Of a stretch of DNA of 64,000 bases, positions 54,527 to 63,306 are shown in pieces. The notes under the pieces were generated by a model, which saw nothing but the letters and a program-made list of their open reading frames with translations, was not told the origin of the DNA and did not search any database. How positions within the stretch are numbered: the stretch's first letter is position 1; each line of letters opens with the position of its first letter. The position numbers and the translations under genes are program-made. Source of the DNA: Bacillus salipaludis (lineage in GTDB: Bacteria; Bacillota; Bacilli; Bacillales_B; DSM-18226); assembly GCF_004358205.1 (NCBI RefSeq), contig NZ_SMYO01000006.1:372001-436000 (forward strand). Reading direction: 5' to 3'.

Positions 54527-55399
54527 TTATTTATACTGTCTAGAATTATTATATTTATCTTGATGCAGGAAATCGACAAACTCATCGGAAAGCTCGCCTA
54601 AATGGAGCATTTCTTCATAACCTGCCATAAGACCTTCGAAAAATCCGGCCGGCAGGGTGAAATCAATTAATGGTGCTCCTGTTTTGGTATAAATCCCCGT
54701 ATATAGATTCCCGGGCGGTTCCGCCATTTTTAACAGATTCTTCAAAGAAATATCCTTATTATTGTTCTTAAGTTTCACTTGAATCCCGTAAAGATCAAAA
54801 GCAGTAGTTAAAATATCGGTTAATTCAGTTAATTGTTCTTCCGTAAGCTCCGCGCTCGGATCCGTCGCATTCATAAATTGCTCCAGCCGGTAATCCAAGG
54901 ATTCCATTTGATCTAGAGAATCTTTGTTATTTTCCTCCACCTGCGACAAATACGTAAAGAAATTTTCAACCTCTTGTTCGGTAATACCAATTTTTTGCAA
55001 TTCATCTTCAATGCTTGCCATATATTTATCATGGTTTGTATAAAAGCCCACCGAGGCATCTAAATCCTCGATGAACTTATAGTCATTTAAAGAATCACCA
55101 AAATGATCTAAAAGCGCGTTTAGTTCACTTTGCTTCATTTTATATTTTGTCAGTAAATCTTGTAAATTTTTCGCATTGATCGGTGTACCCAAAACACTTT
55201 TTAATTCCTCAACGGAATTGAAATCCTCTAACGGGATTTCATAATAATCCAGGTAGTCCAACAACTCCTGCTTCGTCCAGCCAATTTCCGTCAAATATTG
55301 ATTCAGCTCATTTTCCGGAGGTGTGGCACTGGCAAACGGGGCATAGGACAAGAGAAGGATGGATAGCAAACAAGTTAAGAACGTCTTCTTATAGAACAT
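54527..55399 (-). CDS. secreted acidic protein, resembles the processed acidic surface protein family
   Basis: 290 residues. Signal peptide 1-25 (LLSILLLSYAPFASA), then a strongly acidic, helix-rich body with a repeated pattern of LDYY/LLDHF helices separated by short loops: GWTKQELLDYLDYYEIPLED near 40-59 and KMKQSELNALLDHFGDSLND near 87-106. This suggests the family usually ending in an LPxTA sortase signal, but here the protein stops at NNSRQYK with no LPxT motif and no membrane tail. So it is either released or anchored otherwise. GGAGGTTG lies upstream of ATG 55399. Family assignment is tentative. Confidence 0.7.
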   Translation of the reverse strand: MFYKKTFLTCLLSILLLSYAPFASATPPENELNQYLTEIGWTKQELLDYLDYYEIPLEDFNSVEELKSVLGTPINAKNLQDLLTKYKMKQSELNALLDHFGDSLNDYKFIEDLDASVGFYTNHDKYMASIEDELQKIGITEQEVENFFTYLSQVEENNKDSLDQMESLDYRLEQFMNATDPSAELTEEQLTELTDILTTAFDLYGIQVKLKNNNKDISLKNLLKMAEPPGNLYTGIYTKTGAPLIDFTLPAGFFEGLMAGYEEMLHLGELSDEFVDFLHQDKYNNSRQYK

Positions 55400-55528
55400 A
55401 AATCAACCTCCAATGAATATCCTACAACCACTAATGTTCCCTTCTAAAGAAACTTAAGAGATAAAAATCATTGGTAAAAAACTTGGGGAGATTTTACAAA
55501 GAAATGTATAATTGACATAGGTAATCGA

Positions 55529-55556
55529 TTGACCCTCTAGGGTTACACTATATAAG
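55529..55556 (+). promoter_or_regulatory. sigma-A type promoter for the SNF2 helicase gene
   Basis: TTGACC at 55529-55534 and TATAAG at 55551-55556 with a 16-base spacer, 39 bases upstream of the start codon. Confidence 0.55.
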
Positions 55557-55594
55557 AAGAAATCGGGATTCACAGTGTAGGAAGGAAAACAGCA

Positions 55595-58500
55595 ATGAAT
55601 GTATCATTAAACCAAAAGATGATTAAACAATTATGCGGAGAGCATTCCTATAAAAAAGGGGAAGAATTATCAAGGCGCAAAAAAGTGGAGCTGACGGATT
55701 ATTCACCGAATCACGAAATCTGTCATGCCATCGTTCATGCCACAAATGTATTTCAGATTACGATTAAAAATAAACACGGGCAAATTGAAACAACCTGCAC
55801 ATGTCCAAAGTTAACTACCTATCAAAAGCCTTGTCACCACGTGGCAGCCGTATTGGTCAAAATCTTAGAAAAGCAGTCGTCAAATCATACTGATTTAACA
55901 AGGGGAATCTTAGGATTATTCCAGGGGGGACCGATCCGGCCAAGTACCGGAGAGCATATTATTGAAGACAGACAATTATTCACTGTAGAATTTTTGTGCA
56001 AGCCCATCTCTATTGACAATAACGAATGTATGTTCGGGATTATGATTCACAGCAGTTCTAAATCTTTTAAAATAAACGATTTTTTGGACAGCGTTAAACA
56101 GCGGGAAGCATATCAAGATTACGATCCTAAGATCCATTATTTTCAAAGAGAAACGGATGCTGTTCTTCAGGAATTAATTCAAACAAGGGACAAATCCATC
56201 CTTAAAGATGAATTTATTTTAATCCCTGCCCGTGATTGGGAGAGGCTTTTACCGATCCTGTTAAAGGCTCCCTTGGTAAAATTGAAACATCACGGGCAAA
56301 TTTTTGAAAAGATTCACTTATCAAGCGGACCCATCCCGCTTTATTTTCTATTTGAAACTGGGCCTAATGAAGATTTCCAACTACGAGTTAATGGTTTAAA
56401 TAAAATCACCATCCTTTACGATTTCGTTCTATTTGAGGGGCAGATTTGGAAGCTAGAAAAAGAAGAATTGGCTCGTCTAAGTGAACTAAAGAAAATGTTA
56501 GATACTTCCGGTACACACCAAATCTCGATATCGAGAAATCAAATGGAATCGTTTATTGAGCAAGTCATTCCGGGACTCATGAAAATTGGCCATGTCCGAA
56601 TCGGCGAAGCTGTTTCAAAACGATTGGACCAAACTGCTTTAAAAGCAAAACTATATTTAGATCGAATCAAAAATCGTTTGCTTGCTGGTCTAGAATTTCA
56701 CTATGGCAATGTGGTTATCAATCCTCTTGAAGAAAATAAACAAGGCTCGCCACTGTTAAGAAATGGCGAACAGGAGGAAAAAATCCTGCAGATCATGGAG
56801 GAAAGCGGCTTTACGAAAACAGAGAGCGGTTATTTTTTACAAAATGAGGAATTGGAATATCATTTTCTGTATCATATTGTTCCAATCTTAAAAAAACTCG
56901 TTCAAGTCTATGCTACCACGGCGGTTAGAGTGAGATTGTTTAAAGAAAACCCACAGCCGCGTTTTCGGGTGGATCGAAGAGAACGGACGGATTGGCTGTC
57001 GTTTCGCTTTGAATTGCAGGGAATTCCTGAATCTGAGATTCGTAATATCCTAAGTTCGCTTGAGGAAAAGCGGAAATATTATCGACTTCGCGATGGGTCT
57101 TTTCTTTCGCTGGAGAGTCCGGAATTTAATGAATTGAATCGATTTTTACAAGGGATTGGCGTAAAACCGAAAGAGATTCACACGGAATTTGAACTTCCGC
57201 TTACACAAGGTTTGTCCGTCCTTTACTCTTTTGAAAATTCAGTGAGGATTGGTTCATCTCTAAAGCAGCTTTTAGAGGACCTTCAAAATCCAGAAGGGGT
57301 TCATTTTGCTATTCCTGCAAGTCTCTCTGGGATTCTACGGGATTATCAAAAACTTGGCTATCAATGGCTAAAAACACTCGCCCATTACGGTTTAGGGGGG
57401 ATTTTAGCAGATGATATGGGCCTTGGGAAGACGCTGCAAAGTATTAGCTATATCCACTCGGTTTTGCCTCAGATACGGAGGGAGAATCAGACCGTTTTGA
57501 TCGTTTCGCCCTCCTCTTTAACGTATAACTGGTGGAACGAATTGAAGAAATTTGCTCCAGAGATTCGGGCTGAAATCGTTGATGGCAGCAAAATCGTTCG
57601 GGACAGGCTGTTGAAAAACCTTGCAGTGGTGGATGTCGTGATTACTTCCTACCCGCTGTTGGTAAAAGACACTTTGTTATACAGTAAACTAGCTTTCCAT
57701 ACGCTATTTTTAGATGAAGCCCAAGCCTTTAAAAATCCTGAAACGCAAACAGCAAAGGCGGTAAAAAAACTTCAAGCTAGCCACCGATTTGCTCTCACTG
57801 GAACACCCATCGAGAATTCGCTTGACGAGCTATGGTCAATTTTTCATATTGTATTTCCAGAATTGTTTCCGAATCGAAGAGCTTTCCATGAATTACGACG
57901 GGAAGAAGTTGCGAAGCGCGTTCGACCATTTATCCTCAGACGGGTAAAGGAAGATGTGCTCGCTGAACTTCCCGAAAAAATTGAATCCATGCATGCCTCA
58001 GACCTGCTGCCAGATCAGAAAAAACTATATGCAGCCTATTTAGCTAAGCTGAAGCATGATACCTTAAAACATTTAGACAAAGAAACTTTTCAAAAAAATC
58101 GCATCAAAATTCTTGCCGGACTTACACGGCTCCGGCAGCTATGCTGCCACCCGGCCTTGTTTGTGGATGGATATAAGGGAAGTTCAGCGAAATTTGAGCA
58201 ATTACTGAAAATTATCGAGGAGTGTCAAAGCACAGGGAGAAGAATGCTGATTTTTTCGCAGTTTACGCAAATGCTCGGGATTATCGGAAGGGAACTGGCA
58301 AGTAGGGGAGTATCTTATTTTTACCTGGACGGCAGTACCCCTTCTGAAGATCGAGTGCAGCTTTGCAGCCGATTCAATCTCGGCGAAAAAGATATATTCC
58401 TGATTTCCTTGAAAGCAGGCGGAACCGGTCTTAATTTAACGGGCGCCGATACGGTGATTTTGTATGATTTATGGTGGAATCCTGCCGTCGAACAGCAAGC

Positions 58501-58696
58501 TGCTGACCGTGCTTACCGAATGGGACAGAAAAACACCGTCCAGGTGATTAAACTGGTCGCACATGGGACGATTGAGGAAAAAATGAACGAGCTTCAAGAA
58601 AAAAAGAAACACCTGATTGACGATGTCATCCAGAAGGGAGACGAGAAGTTGTCTTCCTTAACAGAAAAGGATATCCGCGAGATCTTGATGATTTAA
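55595..58696 (+). CDS. SWIM zinc-finger SNF2/RapA-type helicase (YwqA-like)
   Basis: 1033-residue ATPase. N-terminal SWIM finger (TCTCPKLTTYQKPCHHVAAV, CxC...CxH) near residues 67-88, a long middle region (about 110-590), then SNF2 ATPase with Walker A DDMGLGKTLQ near 607 and the DEAQ box FLDEAQAF near 708. A helicase C domain contains SLKAGGTGLNLTGADTVI and DRAYRMGQKNTVQVIK near 965-980. Domain order matches B. subtilis YwqA and relatives that act on nucleoprotein or stalled RNA polymerase; the precise role is unproven. Start ATG 55595 after GTAGGAAGG. The arylamine N-acetyltransferase gene follows after 19 bases. Confidence 0.92.
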   Translation: MNVSLNQKMIKQLCGEHSYKKGEELSRRKKVELTDYSPNHEICHAIVHATNVFQITIKNKHGQIETTCTCPKLTTYQKPCHHVAAVLVKILEKQSSNHTDLTRGILGLFQGGPIRPSTGEHIIEDRQLFTVEFLCKPISIDNNECMFGIMIHSSSKSFKINDFLDSVKQREAYQDYDPKIHYFQRETDAVLQELIQTRDKSILKDEFILIPARDWERLLPILLKAPLVKLKHHGQIFEKIHLSSGPIPLYFLFETGPNEDFQLRVNGLNKITILYDFVLFEGQIWKLEKEELARLSELKKMLDTSGTHQISISRNQMESFIEQVIPGLMKIGHVRIGEAVSKRLDQTALKAKLYLDRIKNRLLAGLEFHYGNVVINPLEENKQGSPLLRNGEQEEKILQIMEESGFTKTESGYFLQNEELEYHFLYHIVPILKKLVQVYATTAVRVRLFKENPQPRFRVDRRERTDWLSFRFELQGIPESEIRNILSSLEEKRKYYRLRDGSFLSLESPEFNELNRFLQGIGVKPKEIHTEFELPLTQGLSVLYSFENSVRIGSSLKQLLEDLQNPEGVHFAIPASLSGILRDYQKLGYQWLKTLAHYGLGGILADDMGLGKTLQSISYIHSVLPQIRRENQTVLIVSPSSLTYNWWNELKKFAPEIRAEIVDGSKIVRDRLLKNLAVVDVVITSYPLLVKDTLLYSKLAFHTLFLDEAQAFKNPETQTAKAVKKLQASHRFALTGTPIENSLDELWSIFHIVFPELFPNRRAFHELRREEVAKRVRPFILRRVKEDVLAELPEKIESMHASDLLPDQKKLYAAYLAKLKHDTLKHLDKETFQKNRIKILAGLTRLRQLCCHPALFVDGYKGSSAKFEQLLKIIEECQSTGRRMLIFSQFTQMLGIIGRELASRGVSYFYLDGSTPSEDRVQLCSRFNLGEKDIFLISLKAGGTGLNLTGADTVILYDLWWNPAVEQQAADRAYRMGQKNTVQVIKLVAHGTIEEKMNELQEKKKHLIDDVIQKGDEKLSSLTEKDIREILMI

Positions 58697-58715
58697 ACTT
58701 TAGGAGGCAAGCTTC

Positions 58716-59498
58716 ATGACCGATTTCAATTTACAATTCCGGAAAAGAATAGGTTTCCCTGCAAACGAAACCATTACATTCGATAATTTAGAAGACGTTC
58801 TCGAAAAAACAGCCAAAACGATTCCATTTGAAAATATAGGTATCATTGCAAATCAGGCAAAAAAAATCACGAAAGAGAACTTGATTAACAAAATTATCGA
58901 TCAACACGAGGGCGGTCTTTGTTATGAACTAAATGGCATTCTCCATTTATTTTTACTGGAAAATGGAATTGATGCAAAATTAATTTATGGTGTCGTCTAC
59001 GACCACAATCATCAGCGTTGGATTCCGACCGGGAAAACACATGTTGCAACTATTATCACTAACAATGAGCAACCCTATCTTGTAGATACAGGATTTGGTG
59101 TGAATCTCCCTTTAAAACCTGTTCCATTATCCGGAGAGGTGGTAACCTCGAATAATGGCGAGTTCCGAGCGGAGAAAACGGAAACTGAGCATGGGGATTA
59201 TATTTTTTACATGAAATTGAAACATAAAGACAAAGATTGGAAAATAGGCTATGCTTTTGATACCAAAGTGGCTATTACCGATTATTCAAGATTAACTGGG
59301 GTACAAAAAATCATTATCGAGCATCCGGAATCTCCTTTTAATAAAAAGCCGTTAATTACCAGGCTGACTGACAGGGGCAGCATGACCTTAACAGATACAT
59401 CTATTACTGAATGGATCGATGGTAAGCTAGATAAACAGGATATTGATCAAAAAAAATATAAAGAGCTTGCAAAAGACCGTTTTGATATTCAGACCTAA
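58716..59498 (+). CDS. arylamine N-acetyltransferase
   Basis: 260-residue NAT-family enzyme. The catalytic triad is complete: Cys69 (GGLCYELN), His109 (KTHVATI) and Asp124 (LVDTGFG). The IPFENIGI segment near residue 36-43 is typical. It transfers acyl groups from acyl-CoA to aromatic amines or hydrazines; natural substrates unknown. TTAGGAGGC precedes ATG 58716. B. subtilis YvcN, a homologue, is next to crh, whereas the Crh-like gene here is 20 kb away. Probably co-transcribed with the SNF2 gene and ended by the terminator at 59500. Confidence 0.92.
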   Translation: MTDFNLQFRKRIGFPANETITFDNLEDVLEKTAKTIPFENIGIIANQAKKITKENLINKIIDQHEGGLCYELNGILHLFLLENGIDAKLIYGVVYDHNHQRWIPTGKTHVATIITNNEQPYLVDTGFGVNLPLKPVPLSGEVVTSNNGEFRAEKTETEHGDYIFYMKLKHKDKDWKIGYAFDTKVAITDYSRLTGVQKIIIEHPESPFNKKPLITRLTDRGSMTLTDTSITEWIDGKLDKQDIDQKKYKELAKDRFDIQT

Positions 59499-59499
59499 T

Positions 59500-59531
59500 A
59501 AAATCCACCCATATTGCATGGGTGGATTTTA
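59500..59531. terminator. bidirectional terminator between nat and ansR
   Basis: AAAATCCACCCA (59500-59511) pairs perfectly with TGGGTGGATTTT (59519-59530), loop TATTGCA. Both sides have A/T tracts for converging genes. Confidence 0.9.
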
Positions 59532-59534
59532 ACT

Positions 59535-59876
59535 TCACGATTTTAATCCTCGTTTTACACGCACAAAGGCTACGAAATCATCCAGTTCCTCTTTTGAAAG
59601 TAGGACACCATCCAGGGACAAAACTTTTTCGTTGGAATCTATTAATTCGGTAATTTCAATCACTGAATGTTCCGCCAATGAATCCTCTGTTCTCCCTAAT
59701 ATATAATCTACTGATGTATGAAATAAATCGGCTATTTGTGATAAGGATTGTAATGATGGCAAACGATAACCCGACTCATAGCCGGCATAGGTGCTTTTGG
59801 CAATCCCCAGTTGGTCTGCGGTTTCTTGTAAGGACCATTTTCGTTCTTTTCGTAATTCCGATAATCGCTCCAACAT
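59535..59876 (-). CDS. ansR: XRE-family transcriptional repressor AnsR
   Basis: 113 residues from ATG 59876, chosen because GTGGAG is then at a spacing of 10; a TTG at 59885 would sit against that site. The N-terminal HTH_3 domain spans about 3-58: WSLQETADQLGIAKSTYAGYESGYRLPS, with recognition helix AKSTYAGYESG. The C-terminal acidic helical part is probably for oligomerisation or effector response. It is divergent from ansA-ansB, exactly as in B. subtilis, where AnsR represses ansAB until asparagine is present. Candidate operators lie in the 188-base gap. Confidence 0.9.
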   Translation of the reverse strand: MLERLSELRKERKWSLQETADQLGIAKSTYAGYESGYRLPSLQSLSQIADLFHTSVDYILGRTEDSLAEHSVIEITELIDSNEKVLSLDGVLLSKEELDDFVAFVRVKRGLKS

Positions 59877-59950
59877 TCGTCTCAAACTCCACTCTAAAGG
59901 ATTTTGAAAAAATTATATCATAGGTTATAAGATTAGAATAGAAAAAAAGT

Positions 59951-60027
59951 ACGCGAATTGAATAATAATGCTTGATTTATATAAAATTAATCCTATAATT
60001 TAAAGTATAAATACGCATAACGCGAAT
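59951..60027 (+). promoter_or_regulatory. ansAB promoter region with two ACGCGAAT sites
   Basis: Promoter TTGATT (59972-59977) and TATAAT (59994-59999), spacer 16. ACGCGAAT occurs at 59951-59958, upstream of -35, and again at 60020-60027, about 20 bases after -10, preceded by TACGCATA. The symmetric placement around the promoter makes these candidate AnsR operators. Binding is inferred. Confidence 0.5.
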
Positions 60028-60064
60028 GATATGAAAATTGTTCTGCTAATCGGGGTGATATTTT

Positions 60065-61069
60065 TTGAAGAAAATTTTAATATTAGCAACTGGTGGTACG
60101 ATTGCCTCAGTGGAAGGGAACGAAGGGCTTGTTCCCGGATTATCTGCCGATGAATTATTGCACTTTTTCCCAAAATCAGCAGGTAACATTGAGATTGAAT
60201 GCAAGTTCCTCATGAACATAGATAGCACAAATATGCAGCCGGAGCATTGGGTTGAAATGGCTCATGCGATCTACCAACACTATGAAAATTACGACGGATT
60301 TGTCATTACGCATGGAACGGACACGCTCGCCTATACTTCTGCGGCCCTTTCCTACATGCTGCAAGGACTTCGCAAGCCTGTTGTATTAACCGGGTCCCAG
60401 GTCCCGATTAGCTTTAAAAAGACAGATGCCAAAAAGAATGTGGCCGATGCACTAAGATTTGCTACAGAGGACATTGGCGGAGTGTTTATCGTTTTTGATG
60501 GTCGGGTGATCATCGGAACGAGAGCTGTAAAAATGCGAACGAAAAGCTATGATGCATTTGAAAGTGTAAATGCCCCCTATGTTGCCTATGTGAATGAAAA
60601 AGAGGTAAAATATCAGTGGAAACCTGTACCAACCGGCGTGGGACTTGCATTGAATACTAATATAAATACCGATGTTTTTTTAATGAAATTATACCCCGGG
60701 ACAAAACCGGAAGTGTTTGATTGCCTAAAAGGTTTATACAAAGGTATAATAATTGAGAGTTTTGGGAATGGCGGACTGCCATTCGAAGGGCGCAACCTTC
60801 TTGTGAAAATCAAAGAACTAACTGAAGCGGGCATAGCGGTTGTGATTACGACTCAATGCCTTGAAGAAGGTGAGGATTTACTTTTATATGAAGTAGGTCG
60901 TAAAGTAGCCCAGCATGATGTCATTTTATCGGGAGATATGAATACCGAGGCCATTGTGCCCAAGCTCATGTGGGCTCTTGGTCAGAAATCTTCTATTAAA
61001 GAGATCAAGACTATTTTTGAAACTCCTTTGGCAGAAGATTTATCGATTAAGGGCGAAAAAGAAGAGTAA
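60065..61069 (+). CDS. ansA: L-asparaginase
   Basis: 334-residue asparaginase hydrolysing asparagine to aspartate and ammonia. The first catalytic threonine is in LATGGTIAS near residues 7-15; the second triad block is [18 protein letters not shown] near 80-97. There is no signal peptide, so it is cytoplasmic like B. subtilis AnsA. TTG start at 60065 after GGGGTGAT. First gene of the ansAB operon, opposite ansR. Confidence 0.95.
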   Translation: MKKILILATGGTIASVEGNEGLVPGLSADELLHFFPKSAGNIEIECKFLMNIDSTNMQPEHWVEMAHAIYQHYENYDGFVITHGTDTLAYTSAALSYMLQGLRKPVVLTGSQVPISFKKTDAKKNVADALRFATEDIGGVFIVFDGRVIIGTRAVKMRTKSYDAFESVNAPYVAYVNEKEVKYQWKPVPTGVGLALNTNINTDVFLMKLYPGTKPEVFDCLKGLYKGIIIESFGNGGLPFEGRNLLVKIKELTEAGIAVVITTQCLEEGEDLLLYEVGRKVAQHDVILSGDMNTEAIVPKLMWALGQKSSIKEIKTIFETPLAEDLSIKGEKEE

Positions 61070-61102
61070 TAGATTTTTACTAAAAACAAAGAGGCGATAT
61101 GG

Positions 61103-62533
61103 ATGTTGACCAATGAAGTAAACATGCGAGTGGAGAAAGACTTTTTAGGGGAAAAGGAAGTACCAGTTGAAGCCTATTACGGTGTACAAACATTAAGAGC
61201 AGTGGAAAACTTCCCAATTACTGGCTATCGTATCCATGAGGAATTAATAAAAGCAATGGCGATCGTGAAAAAAGCTGCCGCGATGGCGAACATGGATGTT
61301 CACCGCTTATATAACGGAATTGGTGAGGCCATTGTGAAGGCCGCTGATGAAATGATTGAAGGGAAATGGCATGACCAAATTATTGTCGATCCGATTCAGG
61401 GCGGTGCCGGTACTTCCATCAACATGAACGTGAATGAGGTTATTGCCAACCGTGCAATTGAAATACTTGGACATGAAAAGGGTGATTATTATCACTGCAG
61501 TCCTAATTCCCATGTCAACATGTCGCAGTCAACAAATGATTCATTCCCTACCGCAATTCATATTTCGGTATTGAATCTTCTTGAAAAATTATTGGGTACA
61601 ATGGAAACAATGCATGGAGTCTTTATGCAAAAATCGCAAGAATTTGCCCATGTAATCAAAATGGGGCGGACCCATCTTCAAGATGCAGTACCGATTCGCC
61701 TTGGCCAGGAATTTGAAGCATATGGACGAGTACTAGAACGCGATATTAAGCGAATTAAGCAATCCCGCCAGCATTTATATGAGTTAAACATGGGTGCAAC
61801 TGCAGTTGGAACCGGTCTCAATGCGGATCCTCGTTATATTGAGTTTGTTGTAAAACATCTTGCTGACATCAGCGGATTACCACTTGTTGGTGCAGAACAT
61901 TTGGTGGATGCAACTCAAAATACAGATGCTTATACAGAGGTATCAGCGGCATTGAAGGTTTGTATGATGAATATGTCAAAAATCGCCAATGACTTGCGTT
62001 TAATGGCTTCTGGTCCACGTGCTGGATTAGGAGAGATTAGCTTACCAGCCCGTCAACCGGGATCTTCCATTATGCCGGGAAAAGTAAACCCAGTGATGGC
62101 TGAGCTCATTAATCAGGTGGCCTTCCAAGTAATCGGGAATGATCATACGATTTGCTTGGCATCTGAAGCTGGGCAATTAGAATTGAACGTTATGGAGCCT
62201 GTTCTTGTATTTAATCTGCTTCAGTCGATTAGTATTATGAATAATGCGTTCGGTGTATTCACGGAGCATTGTTTAAAGGGTATTACTGCAAATGAAGATA
62301 GATTAAAAGAGTATGTGGAAAAGAGTGTTGGTGTCATTACAGCGGTTAATCCACATCTTGGCTATGAAGTAGCTGCTCGGATTGCCAGGGAAGCCATTTT
62401 AACTGGAGCTTCTGTACGTGATCTTTGTTTAAAATATGATGTATTGTCTGAAGAAGAACTAGATTTAATTCTTGATCCATATGAAATGACGCATCCAGGG
62501 ATTGCAGGAAAGGCATTGTTGGAGAGAGATTAG
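61103..62533 (+). CDS. ansB: aspartate ammonia-lyase (aspartase)
   Basis: 476-residue member of the fumarase/aspartase superfamily, converting aspartate to fumarate and ammonia. It shows EAYYGVQTLRAVENF near 24-38, QGGAGTSINMNVNE near 98-111, TVNSHVNMSQSTND-type HCSPNSHVNMSQSTNDSFPT near 131-150 and the signature GSSIMPGKVNPVMAE near 323-337. Length and the shared operon with ansA match B. subtilis AnsB. ATG 61103 follows GAGGCG. Confidence 0.95.
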   Translation: MLTNEVNMRVEKDFLGEKEVPVEAYYGVQTLRAVENFPITGYRIHEELIKAMAIVKKAAAMANMDVHRLYNGIGEAIVKAADEMIEGKWHDQIIVDPIQGGAGTSINMNVNEVIANRAIEILGHEKGDYYHCSPNSHVNMSQSTNDSFPTAIHISVLNLLEKLLGTMETMHGVFMQKSQEFAHVIKMGRTHLQDAVPIRLGQEFEAYGRVLERDIKRIKQSRQHLYELNMGATAVGTGLNADPRYIEFVVKHLADISGLPLVGAEHLVDATQNTDAYTEVSAALKVCMMNMSKIANDLRLMASGPRAGLGEISLPARQPGSSIMPGKVNPVMAELINQVAFQVIGNDHTICLASEAGQLELNVMEPVLVFNLLQSISIMNNAFGVFTEHCLKGITANEDRLKEYVEKSVGVITAVNPHLGYEVAARIAREAILTGASVRDLCLKYDVLSEEELDLILDPYEMTHPGIAGKALLERD

Positions 62534-62536
62534 TAG

Positions 62537-62570
62537 ATACGCCAGGCATTTTGCCTGGCGTATTTTGTTT
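62537..62570 (+). terminator. terminator of the ansAB operon
   Basis: ATACGCCAGGCA (62537-62548) pairs perfectly with TGCCTGGCGTAT (62552-62563), loop TTT, then TTTGTTT. Confidence 0.93.
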
Positions 62571-62679
62571 GGTAATTCTTGCTTTCCACTTTTACCATCG
62601 AATTATCGTTGATTTAATCATCACAATCAAAATAAAACCATACGATTAATACTACGGCTTTTTTAGGAGTGTGTTTCGT

Positions 62680-63147
62680 ATGGATGATCGTTTTTTTCGA
62701 AATGTCATGGGGAGCTTTGCTACTGGGATTACCATTATTACCACAGAGGTGAAGGGGACTGCCCATGGAATGACTGCAAATGCGTTTGTCTCAGTATCTT
62801 TGAATCCAAAGTTAATTCTTGTGTCGATTGATAATAGAGCTAAAATGTTGGGCTTTCTTCAAGAGTCGAAAAGGTTTGCTGTGAGCTTTTTAGCCAGTGA
62901 ACAACAAGCGGAATCGATGAGATTTGCCGGACAGAAAAAGGATGAAGAACCTTTTATTTTTGAGCGATTTGGTGAATTACCTGTTATAAAGGGTGCTTTA
63001 GCGAATGTTGTTTGTACTGTTTTTAATCAAGTTGAGGCAGGAGATCATGTTTTGTTTATTGGAGAGGTACAGGATTTACAGGTGAAGGATGGGGAGCCGC
63101 TCCTTTACTTTAAAGGTAACTATCGAGAATTAAAAGAGTTAGATTAA
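62680..63147 (+). CDS. flavin reductase family protein (FMN-binding split barrel)
   Basis: 155 residues. It starts DDRFFRNVMGSFATGITIITT, the family hallmark of HpaC/DIM6/NTAB-type flavin reductases, then GMTANAFVSVSLNPKLILVSID near 33-54 and the C-terminal GDHVLFIGEVQDLQV strand. It reduces free flavin with NAD(P)H for a partner oxygenase, though no oxygenase is adjacent. ATG 62680 is chosen because TTAGGAGTG lies 10-18 bases upstream; the in-frame GTG at 62671 is too near that site. Confidence 0.88.
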   Translation: MDDRFFRNVMGSFATGITIITTEVKGTAHGMTANAFVSVSLNPKLILVSIDNRAKMLGFLQESKRFAVSFLASEQQAESMRFAGQKKDEEPFIFERFGELPVIKGALANVVCTVFNQVEAGDHVLFIGEVQDLQVKDGEPLLYFKGNYRELKELD

Positions 63148-63193
63148 ATAGTAAATATTCTATAATTATATTATGTAAACTAGGAATGCTATT

Positions 63194-63225
63194 AGACTGT
63201 GCTTCCCGGCTCAGTCTTTTTGTTT
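63194..63225 (+). terminator. terminator after the flavin reductase gene
   Basis: AGACTG (63194-63199) pairs with CAGTCT (63212-63217) around a GC-containing loop that can add TGC/GGC pairs, followed by TTTTTGTTT. Confidence 0.7.
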
Positions 63226-63306
63226 GCCATAAAAAAATTAATCCTATGAAAATTATGCTTTCATCATGTATGATGTAAAAGACTAATCGTATAGGAGTGA
63301 CAATCT

